Shown here one piece after another: positions 10,601 to 23,454 of a stretch of 64,000 nucleotides of DNA. Source of the stretch: Candolleomyces eurysporus (lineage: Eukaryota > Basidiomycota > Agaricomycetes > Agaricales > Psathyrellaceae); contig JANBPK010000020.1 of assembly GCA_027579435.1 (NCBI GenBank), positions 31,819-95,818 on the forward strand, read 5' to 3'. The notes beneath the pieces were generated by a model, which was not told where the DNA came from, ran no database searches, and saw only the letters and a list, made by a program, of their open reading frames with translations. The translations under genes and the position numbers were made by a program. Numbering within the stretch: position 1 is the stretch's first letter; each line of letters starts with the position of its first letter.

Positions 10601-13217
10601 AGCGCGATTCAATGCTTCTTTTACGCGCCTCTACCCTCGCTATTTCCTCTTCATTACTCTTCTGTGTCTTTTCTAGCTTTCTTCGTCTCCGTCTCTTCCT
10701 TTGTCTTGCCCTAGTCGTCGCGGTTGTCGCTATGGATCGCGCAACGGTTTTGCTTATCTGCTTCTCGGTGAGTTGGAAGGGGTTTCTATCAGGCTCCAAC
10801 AGTTCATTTACTGATTCTCCTGGTTCTTATAGGTTTCCTTTACGCGTTTCATCGTATTTTCATTTCATTAATCTGCCATGACGCATTACGTGTTTGTTCA
10901 TCTATCATAACGATCGCAGCGCATCCGCACCACACACGCCTCATCATGATCTTTTTCATTTCCCTTTAACGACGACTATCACCACGCCTTCCTAGCTAGG
11001 GTATAGGCATCATGGAACTAGCAGTTACATGATTCACATCAATCTGCCCTACATTGAGACTGTTGAATTGCGTTTACACTTTCTGACATGGTCTTTCCTA
11101 TTTAGACGCCTTCCTTATTTGCGACACATCCTAATCCTTCCCTTCATCCTCTACCCTTCCGCTACCATACGCTTGCTATCGTTACCATTTACCTCTATTC
11201 CAAGTTATCCTGTGCACTATTCCTCCATCCGCCATCTTCACATATTCCTCTGTTGATTGATTACCTTCTGCGATACACCTTACACTTCATCCCATGCTTT
11301 ACCTGTTTCAGTATCTAATTTCACGATTTTTCTCTCAATTTCCATTCATCCATCTGTGCCATTTCTAGTATTCATTCTCACATCCATATCTCATTCATGA
11401 ACTCTCTAGCACACAACGTATTTCTCTTCACGTTCTTATTCACATTCACAGCCAATCTAACTGCTTGCTTAGTTTTAAGTATACATCGCCCTATACACCC
11501 CCTTATCGGTTTAGTCTTCCGCATACAGTTTTTCTTTCACTTTTTAGTTTAGTTGGTTAGTTTACGAGTTACTTGAAATCAGTATTCTGTTTATAATGTA
11601 TTGAACGAATCTGAGATGGGCTTAAGCTTGACCAGAGCCCCAGCGTGAAAGACCTCGATCCACCGATATGAGAGGAGGAGGCACCAGGGACAAAAGATAT
11701 CTTCCCTTCGAAATTCAGATTTAAAGTAGTCAGCTCCAAGCCGTCTCCAAACATTTCCTTTAGCTCCGTTACAAAAGACTCCAAGTCCTCCTGGCACCAC
11801 CCAACCCCAAGCTTCTCCCGAAGCTCCAAACGGTTCGACGTGCTCTCGGATTGGCTGCAGAAGGTTCGGGGGAGTACGGTGCACGAAGGTTGATTGTGGG
11901 CTTCGTCAAACGGGGTAACGTTCCAGGGGTCGCAAGAAAGTCAACGAGTGGTTCAAGGTCAAGGTAGTTGGACCAACCAACTCGCCTTAGGAAGCCGCCG
12001 GATCACGGCCGGGCCGTGCCCAAGTTCAAGGGACGCACCGACTCGGACGTTCCTCGCGCCTTGTGCCTTGTGCAATGTGCTCGACCATATCGTCATGCCC
12101 CCGAACGTGTTCGATCGCTTCAGATATCGTTGTGGAACTATCGAGCTCGCAGAACATGCCGGAAAACTGAGTATGTGGTCTCGCGTTGACCCTGGTGAGT
12201 TATTAACCTGAAGAGTAATAAATCAGCTGGAATGACCCCACGCACGTTGACGTTGGAGTTGCTCACCTGTGCTGAAGACGTACTGAATGTTTCCAGTGGG
12301 TGGCCTGGAGGTTTCAGCTCCTTGGTTGATAAATAGTGCCTGAACGAGAATACAGTGAGACTTGACATCCGTCGTATCATTTAGCGAACATGACGCGAGA
12401 CTTACCCAGGTTATCGCCCAAGATGGCGTTCTCAACATGCTCAATACCGTGAAAACTTTGTTTACTGGTCCACCTAACATCTGAGTCTAACCGTTTTTCG
12501 AAGACTATATGGCCTTAAGAGTTCAAAGCTGCCGAGACGTTCTGGTAGGTGCGCAGAGAGGATGGTGGTTGGAGGTGATTAGGAACGGAGAGGTTCACGG
12601 CAACTTGAACTACGCTCGAGAACAGGTGCCTTCAGAATACAGATTTGTGGTCGAGTGTGAAGAAAAGGCCAGTCTCCGGTAGCCAGACCAACGAATAACC
12701 CATTCTTCCTCGGTCCTCAGCTCAGAGCCATCCCCACTACAGCACGCTTTGTTTGAGTAAGATTAACGACGGCACGGCACACTAGGACTAAAGATCTGAC
12801 TACGCTACNAAAAAAGTCTTCCAAGAAAGCTTGGGTGTACACTACCGAATAAGCGGGGTGATAAAGGCTAACGATACAACAAAGGTCTCGCATTAATTCC
12901 GTCTATCCATCCTTCTGAAAGCCGCTGTGGGTGTCGAAAGCATGGTTGGGTAAAGGATGAGGCATATAAGTAAGAGAGGTTGGAAAGAGAGAACAGAGGG
13001 GATATAAATTATACGATAAGAAACAGGACTTCGAGATAAGAGAGTCGTTGAGGTCAAGAGAACGAAGCGTACAGGAGAAAGGAGGATCAAGGGGAACAAA
13101 CACTGGAGGGAGGTCCTGCAGATCTCCAGAGCGGAACCATACGAGGGGACGAGGAGGAGGAAAATCACAGAAAGAACGCACAAAACGAAAAGAGACCGCT
13201 TCTCCGTCGAATCCTGC
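10601..13217. other. Long gene-poor stretch, first 900 nt pyrimidine-rich
   Basis: From 10601 to about 11560 the plus strand is strongly C/T-rich with no usable frames, like a long 3' flank. The rest has a possible F-box remnant (11569-11829, minus strand), an isolated N at 12809 and no other supported gene. Confidence 0.5.
11569..11829 (-). pseudogene. Possible C-terminal fragment of an F-box protein
   Basis: The minus-strand frame reads 'CQEDLESFVTELKEMFGDGL' and then a short Leu/Asn segment. This resembles the C-terminal tail of Agaricomycete F-box proteins, and more loosely the 'REFLEELTTEFGVDVEG' tail of the gene at 1184-3218. No F-box or LRR-like body lies upstream on that strand. I read it as a decayed piece, with low certainty. 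Confidence 0.3.
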
Positions 13218-16200
13218 CTACCTAGGTGGAGGCCCACTCTTCGCCAACCTTGGGTCCACCGTAGGCTGACTCGGACGCGACCTTCCAAACCCATCAGAGC
13301 CATACGGCAGGCTGCCAGCGCTAGGAGGGGGAGTATTCAAGCCCAGGGCGCCCTGACCATTCCCGCTCCCTGAAGCACTGTTGGTGTTCGTCCTCTTCGC
13401 ACTACCCTGCGGCTCCCCAAGATCATACACCGACCTCCGCCTCTTCTGCGTAGCTCCCGCCTGTGGTGCGTCCTGACGAGGGAACGGCACCAGATTGGAG
13501 TTGGAGAACGGCGTGGCCTGCTGCTGCTGCAGCCTCGTCGCTTGAGCCGAAATACTCTCTATCCAGCCGTCATAAGTAAACGGTGCTTCCGACTCCGACG
13601 CTGTAGGATTAGGCTGCGTACCGGTATTACTGCTGTTGCTGATAGTGTCTTGAGGAGGTTGAGCGCGCTTTGAGAACCTCATGTTCTCGTAAGACCCTTT
13701 CTTCGAGTGCAGAGCGTCGAGAACGTCCACGGGAGCTGGCGGTTCCGTCGGCGCCGCGTTCGCCTGAGGAGCGCTGGGCGGTCGATTGGCGGGCTTGGCA
13801 TGTTGCTGACTAGAGGACGACGCGGTCGCAGATGCACGAGATGCCGCTGCGTTCTGATTCTTCGTCGACGATGGGGCTGGAGCTGGAGCCGGTTTCCTAG
13901 CAATAGCAGGCTGAACATCCGCTACACACCCCTCTTCCGGCGGTGTTGGGTATTCCTGAGCCGATGGCACCTGCGCAGGAATTGGAGGCGAAGACTGGGA
14001 TGGGGTACTACTGGCACGCTGCGAAGCATGTACCTGCCTACGATCCTTTAAATATTTCAGCCTCTCGCTCCTCGAAACACCGGGATTCGCGAGCGTTCCT
14101 GCCGTGTTCAAGGGTTCGGCGATGATGGGTGGAAAGGATGATGCTGGCATGGTGGCGGAGGGAACGAGAGGTGCAGCGGTGGTAGTAGTGGTGCCACTCA
14201 CGCTACTAGTACCTTGAGGGACACCATTACAAAAATCCGGTGGGAGAGGAACGGTTCTCGTGAGCGGGGTATTAGGCTGAGAACGGACTGGAGTGTTCTT
14301 TGAAGAACCTGGCTCCCTTTCTCCAACTCTCGCATTCGCTGACGTCGATGATCTTTGCAAAGGAGGGACAGTGATCTTAAGCGAGGATAGTTTACTCGAC
14401 GAGGTAGAAGGGACCGGGACAGTGGGAGGGGGAGGAGCAACAGAGGTCGAGGGTCGTTTCACCCGGGTTGCAGCGGATGACGGTTTGGCTGCAGTAGAAC
14501 CTTTGGCTTGCACACCCGATGGCTTTCGAGTCGCGGCGCCTTTGGAAACAGGTTCTCGTTTCGTGATTGTAGGAATAACGTCCCCGTCCTCTTCTTCTTC
14601 GGGCTCGACTTTCTTCGCTTCCTTGGCGGCCTTGGTCAGCTTGGGCTTCTTCGATGCCGACGGTTTGCCACCCTTTTTTGACCTGGAAAGTGGAGCGTCG
14701 TCGTCGGACACTCCGTCGTCGGTACGGCCACGTTTGGAAGTCGATGATACCACAGAGCGCGATCTCTTCACGACGGTTTTGGTAGGTGGCGCTTCGGAGG
14801 CACGCAACATGTCGATCTGTTCCTCAGACAGCGCTGGCATATCTGCGGATTTGACCAGCTCTGTCGGGTCATATTCCAGGTCGATCTTCAACTTGGCCAT
14901 CTTATCTAAAAAGTTCCGCATTTGGACGTATGACTTGTTGACTCCAGCTTTGGTTGTCTTCGAACCTTTGCCCGTCGAATCCGGATTTCGATCCGCGTCC
15001 CACATCTTCCGGATACCGTCCGCGAGCTTGCAATCGGTGAGGTCGCGCATGAAGATGACGATAGCATAGATAGCCATGACAAACTCGACGGGAGATACGC
15101 CCTGTGTCGACAGCCATAAGCCATACTTCTCGTGGAGCGACAGTCGCCCAAAGACGTTAAATGCCAGCAAGATGGACTTCTGGATTTTGTCGGCGCCATT
15201 GAGAGGCCCCTCCAGCCAGGAGGTTAACTTGTCTGGTTCGGGGAGCGCTGTCGGTAATTTTTCTGTCTCGACCAGGAAAACAATGTGGCAAAGGGCCAGG
15301 AAATTCTTTCCCTTACTTTTCCCCCACTCCTTGAAGTTGGAAAACACTTGAGTGCTACAGACGCAATTCCGAAGCTCGCGAAGGAAATCGGCACAGCCAC
15401 CGTTGGCAGCCTGTAAGCGTTCTGGAGACCTCGATTAATTTGAGGTATACAGCCTCTCAGGATCAAACTCACCTGCTGGGGTCAGAACCGTGCCAAGTTG
15501 AACTCGCTGCAATGGTTGAGGTTACTAGCGTATACGACAAGATGGCGCGGAGGCTGACCTGGAAAATCATCCTCTCCTGGCTTGGGTTAATGTTCTCGTA
15601 GTCATAAAAGGTCAGCGTCTTGGCGCGAAACTTTCTCTTCCACTCCTCGCTAACAAGCGTTCTCTTCTGGTTGGGAGCCGTCTTCTTAAACCATGTCTTC
15701 TTCTTCGTGTCACTGATCAAACCAGTCAGAATGAGGCTCGGGATGCCTGATATAGAAGGCGCTTACGGGTCTCTATCTACGCATATAGTCAGAAAAGCGA
15801 ACATTCACTGACGAAAGGGCAAACAGAACGCACAAGCAATCTAAATTGAGTTGCAGCAACCGTTGAGTATTGAGATTTCGCCCAAGTCTAACGACGTCTC
15901 ACCTCTCCGTTCATAAACCTGCGACATTGAGAGTAAGACAGGGATGAAACACCGCAGGACACGAATTTTACCTTTTAATTGACGTGAGACGTTGCTTCCC
16001 ATCAATGCAGACCCTGGAGTACTCTCCGTCGTGGTATTCTCGCACTGCCCAGCGGCTTAGTAAAACTTGTGTAAATGCGAAGGGGGATCAATGGCTCACC
16101 GAATACAAGATTTGGGACAGGGTAGTTCTTGTATAGCGAGTCGATGAGGTTCATTTGCTTCATTTCATTCCAGACAACATCTGCGGCGGAGGTTCTAGGC

Positions 16201-16654
16201 TGCTCTCCATTCGCAATGAGTAAAAGTGCCGGACAGACCTCGTTGGTAGTCCGGTTCAAGCAAGATGAGGCCGGCTTCAATCCATTCTGGCGCATATAGC
16301 GTATTAGCGCCACTGAAAAGAGGCTCATAATCGAGGGGCGTACTATATATCTGGTCTACAGTGGGTCCAGACTGGTTATAGGGCGGGAGGGGCCCTTCGT
16401 CTTTGCTGATAGTGGTTTTTCTCTCCTCTGTCGCCTGCTGAGTTGCCTTCCTTATGTTTCGGACAGGCCTCGAGGGCCCCTGCTGTGGTTGAGGCTGGGG
16501 ATGAGCCTGAGAGCNGCGGGGGCGGGGGCGGGGCCTGCACTGGCTGCTCTGGTTCCTCATCGGAGTCCTCGACGTCTGTGAGGGATGAGTCAGAGTCTTC
16601 GTCCCATGCGGGAGCGAGCTTGAGGTGATTTGAGGACCTGGTTGTCGGAGGCAT
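13218..16654 (-). CDS. DUF262 (GmrSD N-terminal/ParB-like) domain protein with long disordered tail
   Basis: Eight exons from 16654 down: 16654-16239, 16180-16100, 16044-15972, 15918-15896, 15776-15767, 15712-15559, 15506-15473, 15421-13218. They sum to 997 residues when the N at 16515 is removed. After an acidic, Pro-rich N-terminus come the DUF262 hallmarks: 'EPDYQR' and 'VVWNEMKQMNLIDSLYKNYP' (residues about 135-165), 'CIDGKQRLTSI' (about 180-190), 'RFMNGEVRHRDPDT', and 'IFQRVQLGTVLTPAERLQAA' (about 265-285). A helical region follows, then about 500 residues of Lys/Ser/Pro-rich disorder. The bacterial relative GmrSD is a restriction enzyme whose DUF262 part binds NTP; this protein has no DUF1524 HNH domain. 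Fungal DUF262 proteins exist but their role is unknown to me. The gene is divergent from SMC2. Exon 5 is only 10 nt. Confidence 0.85.
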
Positions 16655-17103
16655 GAAAGACCAGTTGAGAGAAAGGCGACGGCCTCTCCAAAGGCAGGCT
16701 ATTTATAATATGTATGTTTTGATGGAAAGGGGTTGCTTGCCGAATTTCCAGGCGATTAACCTCGACATGTTTGATCCCCGCCCGCCAGTCTGACACCAGG
16801 TGACGGCAGAAAAGGCCACTTGCCGTCCAGCAACAAGAGAGCTTTGACGCAGAAACACAAGGGCGCGTTCCAGTGTCTATTGGGTCCTCTTATACGGCTG
16901 TTAGTGCGGTCCTTGCATCCCCAAAGCATCCTCCCGAAAATTGTCCCATCAATTTTTCNTTTTTTCTCCGCCATTTTCGTGTGCAGGGGGTCGACTCTTA
17001 TCCCCGGCAGCAGTGTCAGGGGGTCTTGGCGGTCAGGTGACTAATAAACGAACGCGCTCGGGCCTTTGTTGGAAATTACACCCCCTCCTCGTCAACGCCC
17101 ACC
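16655..17103. promoter_or_regulatory. Shared upstream region of the DUF262 and SMC2 genes
   Basis: The two start codons face away from each other across 449 nt, so the promoters must share or abut here. An N lies at 16959 inside a T run. I see no clear TATA box on either side; SMC2 has a CA-rich leader ending 'cgcccaccatga', a good start context. Confidence 0.5.
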
Positions 17104-20100
17104 ATGAGGATAGAGGAGCTTATTATCGACGGTAAGGGCTGCGTATACGCCCGTAGGATATACTGACGCTCTCTTAGGCTTCAAGTCCTACCCTGTCCGC
17201 ACACAAATCTCAGGATGGGACCCTTCGTTCAACGCAATCACCGGTCTGAATGGCTCTGGCAAATCCAACATCCTCGACGCGATTTGCTTCGTGCTCGGGC
17301 TCACAAACATGTCTACTGTATGTCTTATCTCCAATGACGCGAAACTGTTCCTAACATTCCACCTCAGATGCGTGCCGCCAACCAGCAAGACCTCATTTAC
17401 AAGCGTGGCCAGGCTGGCGTCACCAAAGCCAGCGTCACCATCGTCTTTGACAACTCTGACCCAGCAAAGAGTCCGGATGGCCTCCAGAACCAGAAACAAA
17501 TCACCGTGACTCGTCAAATCGCCATGCCCAACATCACAAAGTACCTCCTCAACGGACACAAAGCCCAGCAGCAGCAAATTCTCAACCTCTTCCAGTCCGT
17601 CCAGCTCAACATCAACAACCCCAACTTCGTCATCATGCAAGGCCGAATCACCAAAGTGCTCAACATGCGCCCTCAGGAGATTCTCGGGATGGTTGAAGAA
17701 GCTGCAGGGACACGAATGTTCGAGGACCGGAAAGACAAGGCGCTCAAGACGATGAAGAAGAAGGAGAAGCGCGTTCTGGAAATCACGAACGACTTGGAGA
17801 ACGAAATCCAGCCCAAGCTCGAGAAACTGCGGATCGAGAAGCGCAAGTTCCTCGAGTACACCAAGGCGGTTAAGGAGCTCGAACACATTGCGCGGACGAT
17901 TAGGGCATGGGAGTGGACCGAATCCCAACGAAGCCTCGCGATCAAGGATAAGGAAATCAACAAGAAGCAAGGCGAAATCGAGGGCTACGAGCAGGCGAAA
18001 AAAGATGCGCAGAAGGAGCTCAAGGCGTCGGAGAAGGCTCAAGCAGATGTGACCGCCAGGCGCAACAAGGAGATTGCCAAGGGTGGCAAGTTGAAGCAGC
18101 TCCAGGAGCAAGTCGACAACCTCGAGAAGGTCGTTGTCAAGTATACGACTCAAGCAGAGCTCAAGGGCAAGACTGTAGCGGAAGAGAAGGAGAAGAGTCA
18201 GGAGCTTGAGGAAGATCTTGAGCGCGTGTGTACCTCATTCGTCCCATTCATCCTCGTTCACTTATACTTAACGAATCACAGTTGGACCAAGTCGTCAACG
18301 AGAAGCAAGACCAAGTCGGTGCACTTGAGAAAGCCTATCAGGAAGTCCGCGAAGACCACACCCGGCTCGAAGAAAAGTACAAGTCTGACGAAGCACTCCT
18401 CCAGACCCTCTTAACGGGTCTCGGAGGCACCAACAACTCTGGAGGTGGCTACATGGGTCAACTCGCGGAAGCCAAGACCCGTCTCGCCCAGGCCAAGACC
18501 GAGGAAGAGCAAACCAAGTTCAAACTCGGCGTCGCTCAGAACGAGCTGAAGGATCTGGAGAAGAAGATGAAGGACTTCGAACGGGAGGCTGCTGATGGCA
18601 GGAAGAAGCTGGAGAACATGCAGAAGGCTGTTGAGCAGCAGAAGCAAGCTCTGAACACGCTCGGGTGGAATAAGGAGAAGGAGGACGAGTTTGTAGCCAA
18701 GTTGAATGAAGCTAGGCGGGTTGTACGACATCTTTCAGACGTGAGTTCCTTCGTTCGTCTATTTCGCAACATATGACTCATGTTTTCGCATACAGCGCAG
18801 AGAACGAGTGAAACAGTCGCTTGGAAGACTCAGCTTTGAGTATAGCGATCCATACGCGGGCTTCGACCGACGGAATGTCAAAGGTTTCGCTGCTCAACTC
18901 ATCACTCTTCCTGAAGAGAACTACAACAAAGCTACTGCCCTGGAAATCGTTGCTGGCGGTCGTCTCTTCAACGTTGTCGTGCAAAACGAGAAAGTCGGCA
19001 GCGACCTCTTGAAGAAGGGTAACCTGAGGAAACGTGTCACCCTCATCCCTCTCAACAAGATCTCTCCGAGAACCATTGCGCCTGAGGTTAGTTCTACTTC
19101 ACACTGCCTTTCGTATCATTCATACATGCTAATCATTACGACAACAGAAACTCAGACAAGCGGAAAAGATAGCCCCTGGCCAAGTCCGCACCGCACTCTC
19201 TCTGGTCGACTACCCCCAAGATGTCGCCAAAGCCATCGAATTCGTCTTTGGGGACACCCTCATCTGCGACACCTCTGACATCGCCAACAAAGTGACTTTC
19301 AATCCCAACGTCATGACTAAATCTGTTACCGTCGAAGGCGACGTGTACGATCCTTCGGGTACCATGACTGGAGGGTCTGCGCCTTCGGGTAATAGGATCT
19401 TGGTCGAGGTCCAAGAGCTTTTGAAGGTCGAAGCCGAATTGGATGAGGCGAGAGACAATTTGGGGAAGTTGGAGGACGAAGAGAAGAGGATGAAGAGGCC
19501 TAGAGAGCAGTGGACGGCTCTCACCGCGGATTTGGAGATCAAGGAGCATCAGTTGAAGTTGATGACTGAGCAGATTGAGGGAGGAAATGCGGCGAGGGTG
19601 AGTGTTGGTTTGGCTTTGCGCGACATCTTGTCGTTCTCGTTCTTTCTTTCGTCTGTGTGGGTTCTTTGGGTTTGGTTGAGTGGCAGGGTCTCTGTCGGTG
19701 CAAGAGAGAAAGTTGTTTCTGGTTTTCTCACCTTGATGCACCTCCTTAACATTTGTGCACTTGCTCTTACCCCGGTCTCTTGTGCCCCTTCCTCTTCGGA
19801 TACTTTTGTCCACAATCGTGAGGATCGTCGTGCTCGACATCTGAACGTCGGGATCTCAAATCTTATTTCTTCCGCTTCGGGGTATCCTCGATCTCGACAT
19901 TTACGTTTTCGTCCTCGATATTCTCCTTTCCCACAACATCCTAGTTCTCTACATTATTCTTCCGATTTCGGATTGATTTTTGTGCATGTCGAGATACTCC
20001 TCCGAGTCGCACTGGGATATGTCCAATGTCGCGTTCCACGAAGGCTTCTTGTGCGCCCGCCCTTCACGCGTCGGGCTGCTGACCGTCGACCGGCACACCT

Positions 20101-22009
20101 CTTCTCCACTTCTCTTCGCGTCTTTCTCTTTCCCCTTCCCATCATCATGCGTCTAGCTAGCTCGTGATTCCCAAACCTGACTGACCCATCCCACCCTGTT
20201 AGATCGCAACCCAAGTCTCTGACGCCAAAGAGAACATCAAAACTCTCACAGATGCTGTCAAAGCTGCGCAGAACAAGCAGAAGGAGGCAGAGGCGGAGTG
20301 CAAGAAGTTGGAGAAAGATATGGACGAATTTGGGCGGGATAAGGAGGGGAAGATTAATGAGCTGAAGGTCTGTCTGATTTCATCGATTCTATCCGTGTTT
20401 TGCTATCGTGTATGATCAACGTAAAGCTAACATATTCACTCGCTCAAAACAGGCTAGTATCAAGAAACAGAAAGCCAACGAGCAGAAACACCAAGCCGTC
20501 GTCAAAGCCAAGCAGAAAGAGCTTTCGAGCGGGAAGATCGAGCTGGGCCAGGTGCAAGATGAGAGGGAGAAGAAGAAGCAGGAGCTTGAAGAGGCCGGGG
20601 AGCAGGTCCGGTCGCTCCAAGAAGAGGTGGCCTTGGCCCAAGAAAAGTTGAAGAAGACTCAGGTGGGTGTTGTGTCATGCCATCTCTTCTGCTATTTTCC
20701 CATCAACATACGAAAATGGATGCTAATCGCTGAACACGACAGGCCGAACTCCAAGCACGCAACGAAGAACTGCAAGCCGAGTTGGCCAGCCTCGCGCGGT
20801 TCGATGCTGAACTCAAGGCTATCGAAGCGGCCATCAAGCAGAGGAAAGAGTCGATGGAGCAAGCAGATTTGGACATCCAGAAAGCGACCCATGAAATTGG
20901 GAATTTGGAAAAGGAGAAGGGGAGTGCGAAGAGCCATATTCAGAATTTGGAGAAGCAGAATGAATGGATTGACCAGGAGAAGCAGTGCGTGTTTTATTAC
21001 CTCTCTTCAATTCTTTGATGAATGGATGCTCATGTGGATTTCGCAGTCTCTTTGGCAAGCCAGGCGGGATGTACGACTTTTCGGGTGATATGGGTCAGTT
21101 GGAGAAGAGGAGGAAAGAGTTGCAGGAGGCGCAGAATGGGATGAAGAAGAAGGTGAATCCCAAGGTTATGAACGTCATTGAACCGTAAGTATCCTCCCTT
21201 TTACCCTCAAAGAAAGCCCTAACGCCGAATTCATTAACAGTGTCGAGAAGAGGGAAGGAGAACTCGTGAAGAACCTCCAGACCGTGAACAAGGATAAAGA
21301 GAAGATTGAAGAAACCATCGCGGAGTTGGACAGGTATAAGCGGGATGCCCTCGAGAAGACCTGGGAGAAGGTCAACAAGTACGTGTGCCCGTGGTTCCTT
21401 CCTCACTGAAGTGCTCATGCTTACCTCGCGACGCGACAGGGACTTTGGCGGTATCTTCGCGGAACTCCTACCTGGCAACTTTGCAAAACTTCAGCCGCCA
21501 GAAGGCCAAGACCTCATGGACGGTTTGGAGGTCAAAGTCAGGCTTGGGAGTGTCTGGAAGGCGAGTTTGACAGAGCTTAGTGGTGGACAACGGTACGTTC
21601 CTCTATTATAACACCGCCGGTAGTACATATACTAACTGGATGTTTCCACTCCTTCTCTATCCTCCGTTTGCCATCCAGCTCTCTCATTGCCCTCTCCCTC
21701 ATCATGGCCCTGCTTCAATTCAAACCTGCACCCATGTACATCCTCGACGAGATCGACGCGGCGCTCGACCTGTCCCACACGCAACATATCGGTCAACTGT
21801 TCCGAACACGGTTCAAGGGGTCGCAGTTTATTGTCGTCTCTCTGAAGGAAGGTCTGTTCACGAACGCGAACGTGTTGTTTAGGGCGAGGTTCAGGGATGG
21901 GACGAGTATTGTAGAGAGGACGGCGCAGAGGTCGGGGTCAAATTTGTATGATAACGAAGAGGATGGGGAGGAGTCGACGAGGAGGAGGAGAATCGGGGCG
22001 AGGTCGTAG
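17104..22009 (+). CDS. SMC2: Condensin subunit SMC2
   Basis: Thirteen exons (17104-17131, 17178-17317, 17368-18225, 18282-18740, 18796-19086, 19148-19597, 20203-20367, 20453-20662, 20743-20984, 21047-21184, 21241-21378, 21440-21592, 21679-22009) total 3603 nt, or 1200 residues, the normal length for SMC2. The start '[15 protein letters not shown]' and '[20 protein letters not shown]' with Walker [10 protein letters not shown] identify the family. Coiled coil 1 leads to the hinge near residue 530-620 ('[19 protein letters not shown]'); coiled coil 2 leads to the signature [11 protein letters not shown] and Walker B '[11 protein letters not shown]'. SMC2 pairs with SMC4 as the ATPase core of condensin, which compacts mitotic chromosomes. 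All key ATPase motifs are present. Introns are 46-86 nt except intron 6 (19598-20202), which is 605 nt. Confidence 0.97.
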
Positions 22010-23220
22010 TGGCTGGCGCTTTCTCTCATAGATAGAAGGATGCTTCCGTCGGGTCTGGCGTTGGATAGTGTATTGTTTCTAAGCCTAATCGTTCCGTTTC
22101 CTGTCTCTCGTCTCTTGGTTCTGTATCTGTATATCCCTGGCTCTGCATCCCATGTACAATTTGATGATAGATCACAATGAAACATCCTTCATTGTAAGAG
22201 GAGCTTTGCTGCCATTACTATGCAAACTAGGGCCACGTAGGGTGATAGTCGTTCGCCTGGTGCATGGTGGTAAGCACGCGAGGCAAGGCAGTAGGCTAAT
22301 TTTGAAGCACGCACCTATCCTAGCGGATTTGAAGAGCAGACCAGCGAATCTAAATATCGAAATTTGAGTTGCGCTCTAGCATTACACGATTCTGAACTCA
22401 CCCCTCCTTGTTCTTGTCGACGAGACGAGGAGCAACTGCGCGCACGTATGTGCATGTGCAGATGAATAGCAAGACGACGAGCAACAGGGATTGGAAGTGA
22501 AACAAGGCGGACTGTTCGAGGCAATCCCATTAGCTTGTATCATTCCTGGAGAGAGAGGGGATACCGTACCATAACTAGAGTACAAAGAGATGGTGTTTTC
22601 CTGCTAAAGCGCGTCACAAGTCGGTGAGGACGTTGTCGACACGTTGGAGGAATCGTGGGATGATGGTCTGGTTTGGGGCGTCTTTGTCAGCGGCAAATCT
22701 CGGTTCGCATGATCAATTATGGTTGCGGGAGCCTCTACTCAGGTATGTCGAATTTGTACATACAACCTGCTCAACGGATTGATCCAAAGTTTTGTGAGCC
22801 CACTGATAAAAATCTGGGGATGTTTTCTGAATTTTCCTGGAGTTTCAAGTACTGTGGTGATTATTTGACGAGGTAGGGAAAGTACGTAGGGAATTCTCTA
22901 CCTCGGTGGCTGTGATCTCAATATTCCTAATTTCCCATCTGAGAAGGAAGCGAGAAGCGCCGTTCCCTCAACGTTCCCTGACTGGCAACGCTCTCTTACC
23001 CTGACAACAGTCACTACCAGTTTGCCCTATCAGTTGCTATCAAGGTGGGCTATAGCTTTCCTCTTCTCTTCTCTTTCTCTTTCTCTTTAATATTTTTTAT
23101 CTTTTATTTATATTTTCGAACACACACATAAGTAGCGAGCCGCAACAGGTATTCTTCTTTCTCCTTTGGCGAACTTGTTGACCCAACAAATTTTAAAAGC
23201 AGACCAACGCCATCCTCTGT
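22010..23220. other. Gene-free stretch downstream of SMC2
   Basis: This region holds the SMC2 3' flank and AT-rich sequence with a T-rich tract near 23060-23115. No frame of substance is supported. It ends at the left TA of the MITE. Confidence 0.45.
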
Positions 23221-23222
23221 TA

Positions 23223-23454
23223 CAGTCGTTTGCGAAATAAACTGCAGTCGTTTATTTTTTCTTCGAGCAAGTTGTGACAGCCGTCAGCAATGGTCACACA
23301 AATTTGGGTGGGGTGGATGAAAAGGATGTTAAAATGGCGTAGCGGATGGGTGGACGATGTTCCGGGCATGATGGGAGGACAGCGGCAACAGTGACATCAT
23401 GTCACAACTTGCTCGAAGAAAAAATGACACTGCAGTTTATTTCGCAAACGACTG
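23223..23454. mobile_element. MITE with ~55-nt terminal inverted repeats and TA target duplication
   Basis: The left end, 'cagtcgtttgcgaaataaac' and onward to 'cttcgagcaagttgtgac' (23223-23278), is the near-perfect reverse complement of the right end (23401-23454). The main difference is a few bases around 23425. The element is flanked by TA at 23221-23222 and 23455-23456. A TA duplication and ends beginning CAGT fit Tc1/mariner-type elements. The 232-nt element has no transposase frame, so it is non-autonomous. It lies about 190 nt upstream of the zinc-finger orphan. Confidence 0.85.

Noticed and set aside
14293..15069. Plus-strand open frame of about 258 codons
   Set aside because: Antisense to the DUF262 protein tail; no start context, introns or domain.
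17188..18153. Long minus-strand open frame of about 320 codons opposite SMC2
   Set aside because: It is the antisense shadow of the Lys/Glu-rich SMC2 coiled coil and yields Leu-rich nonsense; the sense strand has all family motifs.
19598..20202. A nested gene inside SMC2 intron 6
   Set aside because: Open frames on both strands are short of stops by composition only; no start, splice or domain evidence.
22880..22925. Small hairpin ('gaggtaggg..'/'..ctacctc')
   Set aside because: Too short and isolated to call a terminator or RNA gene.
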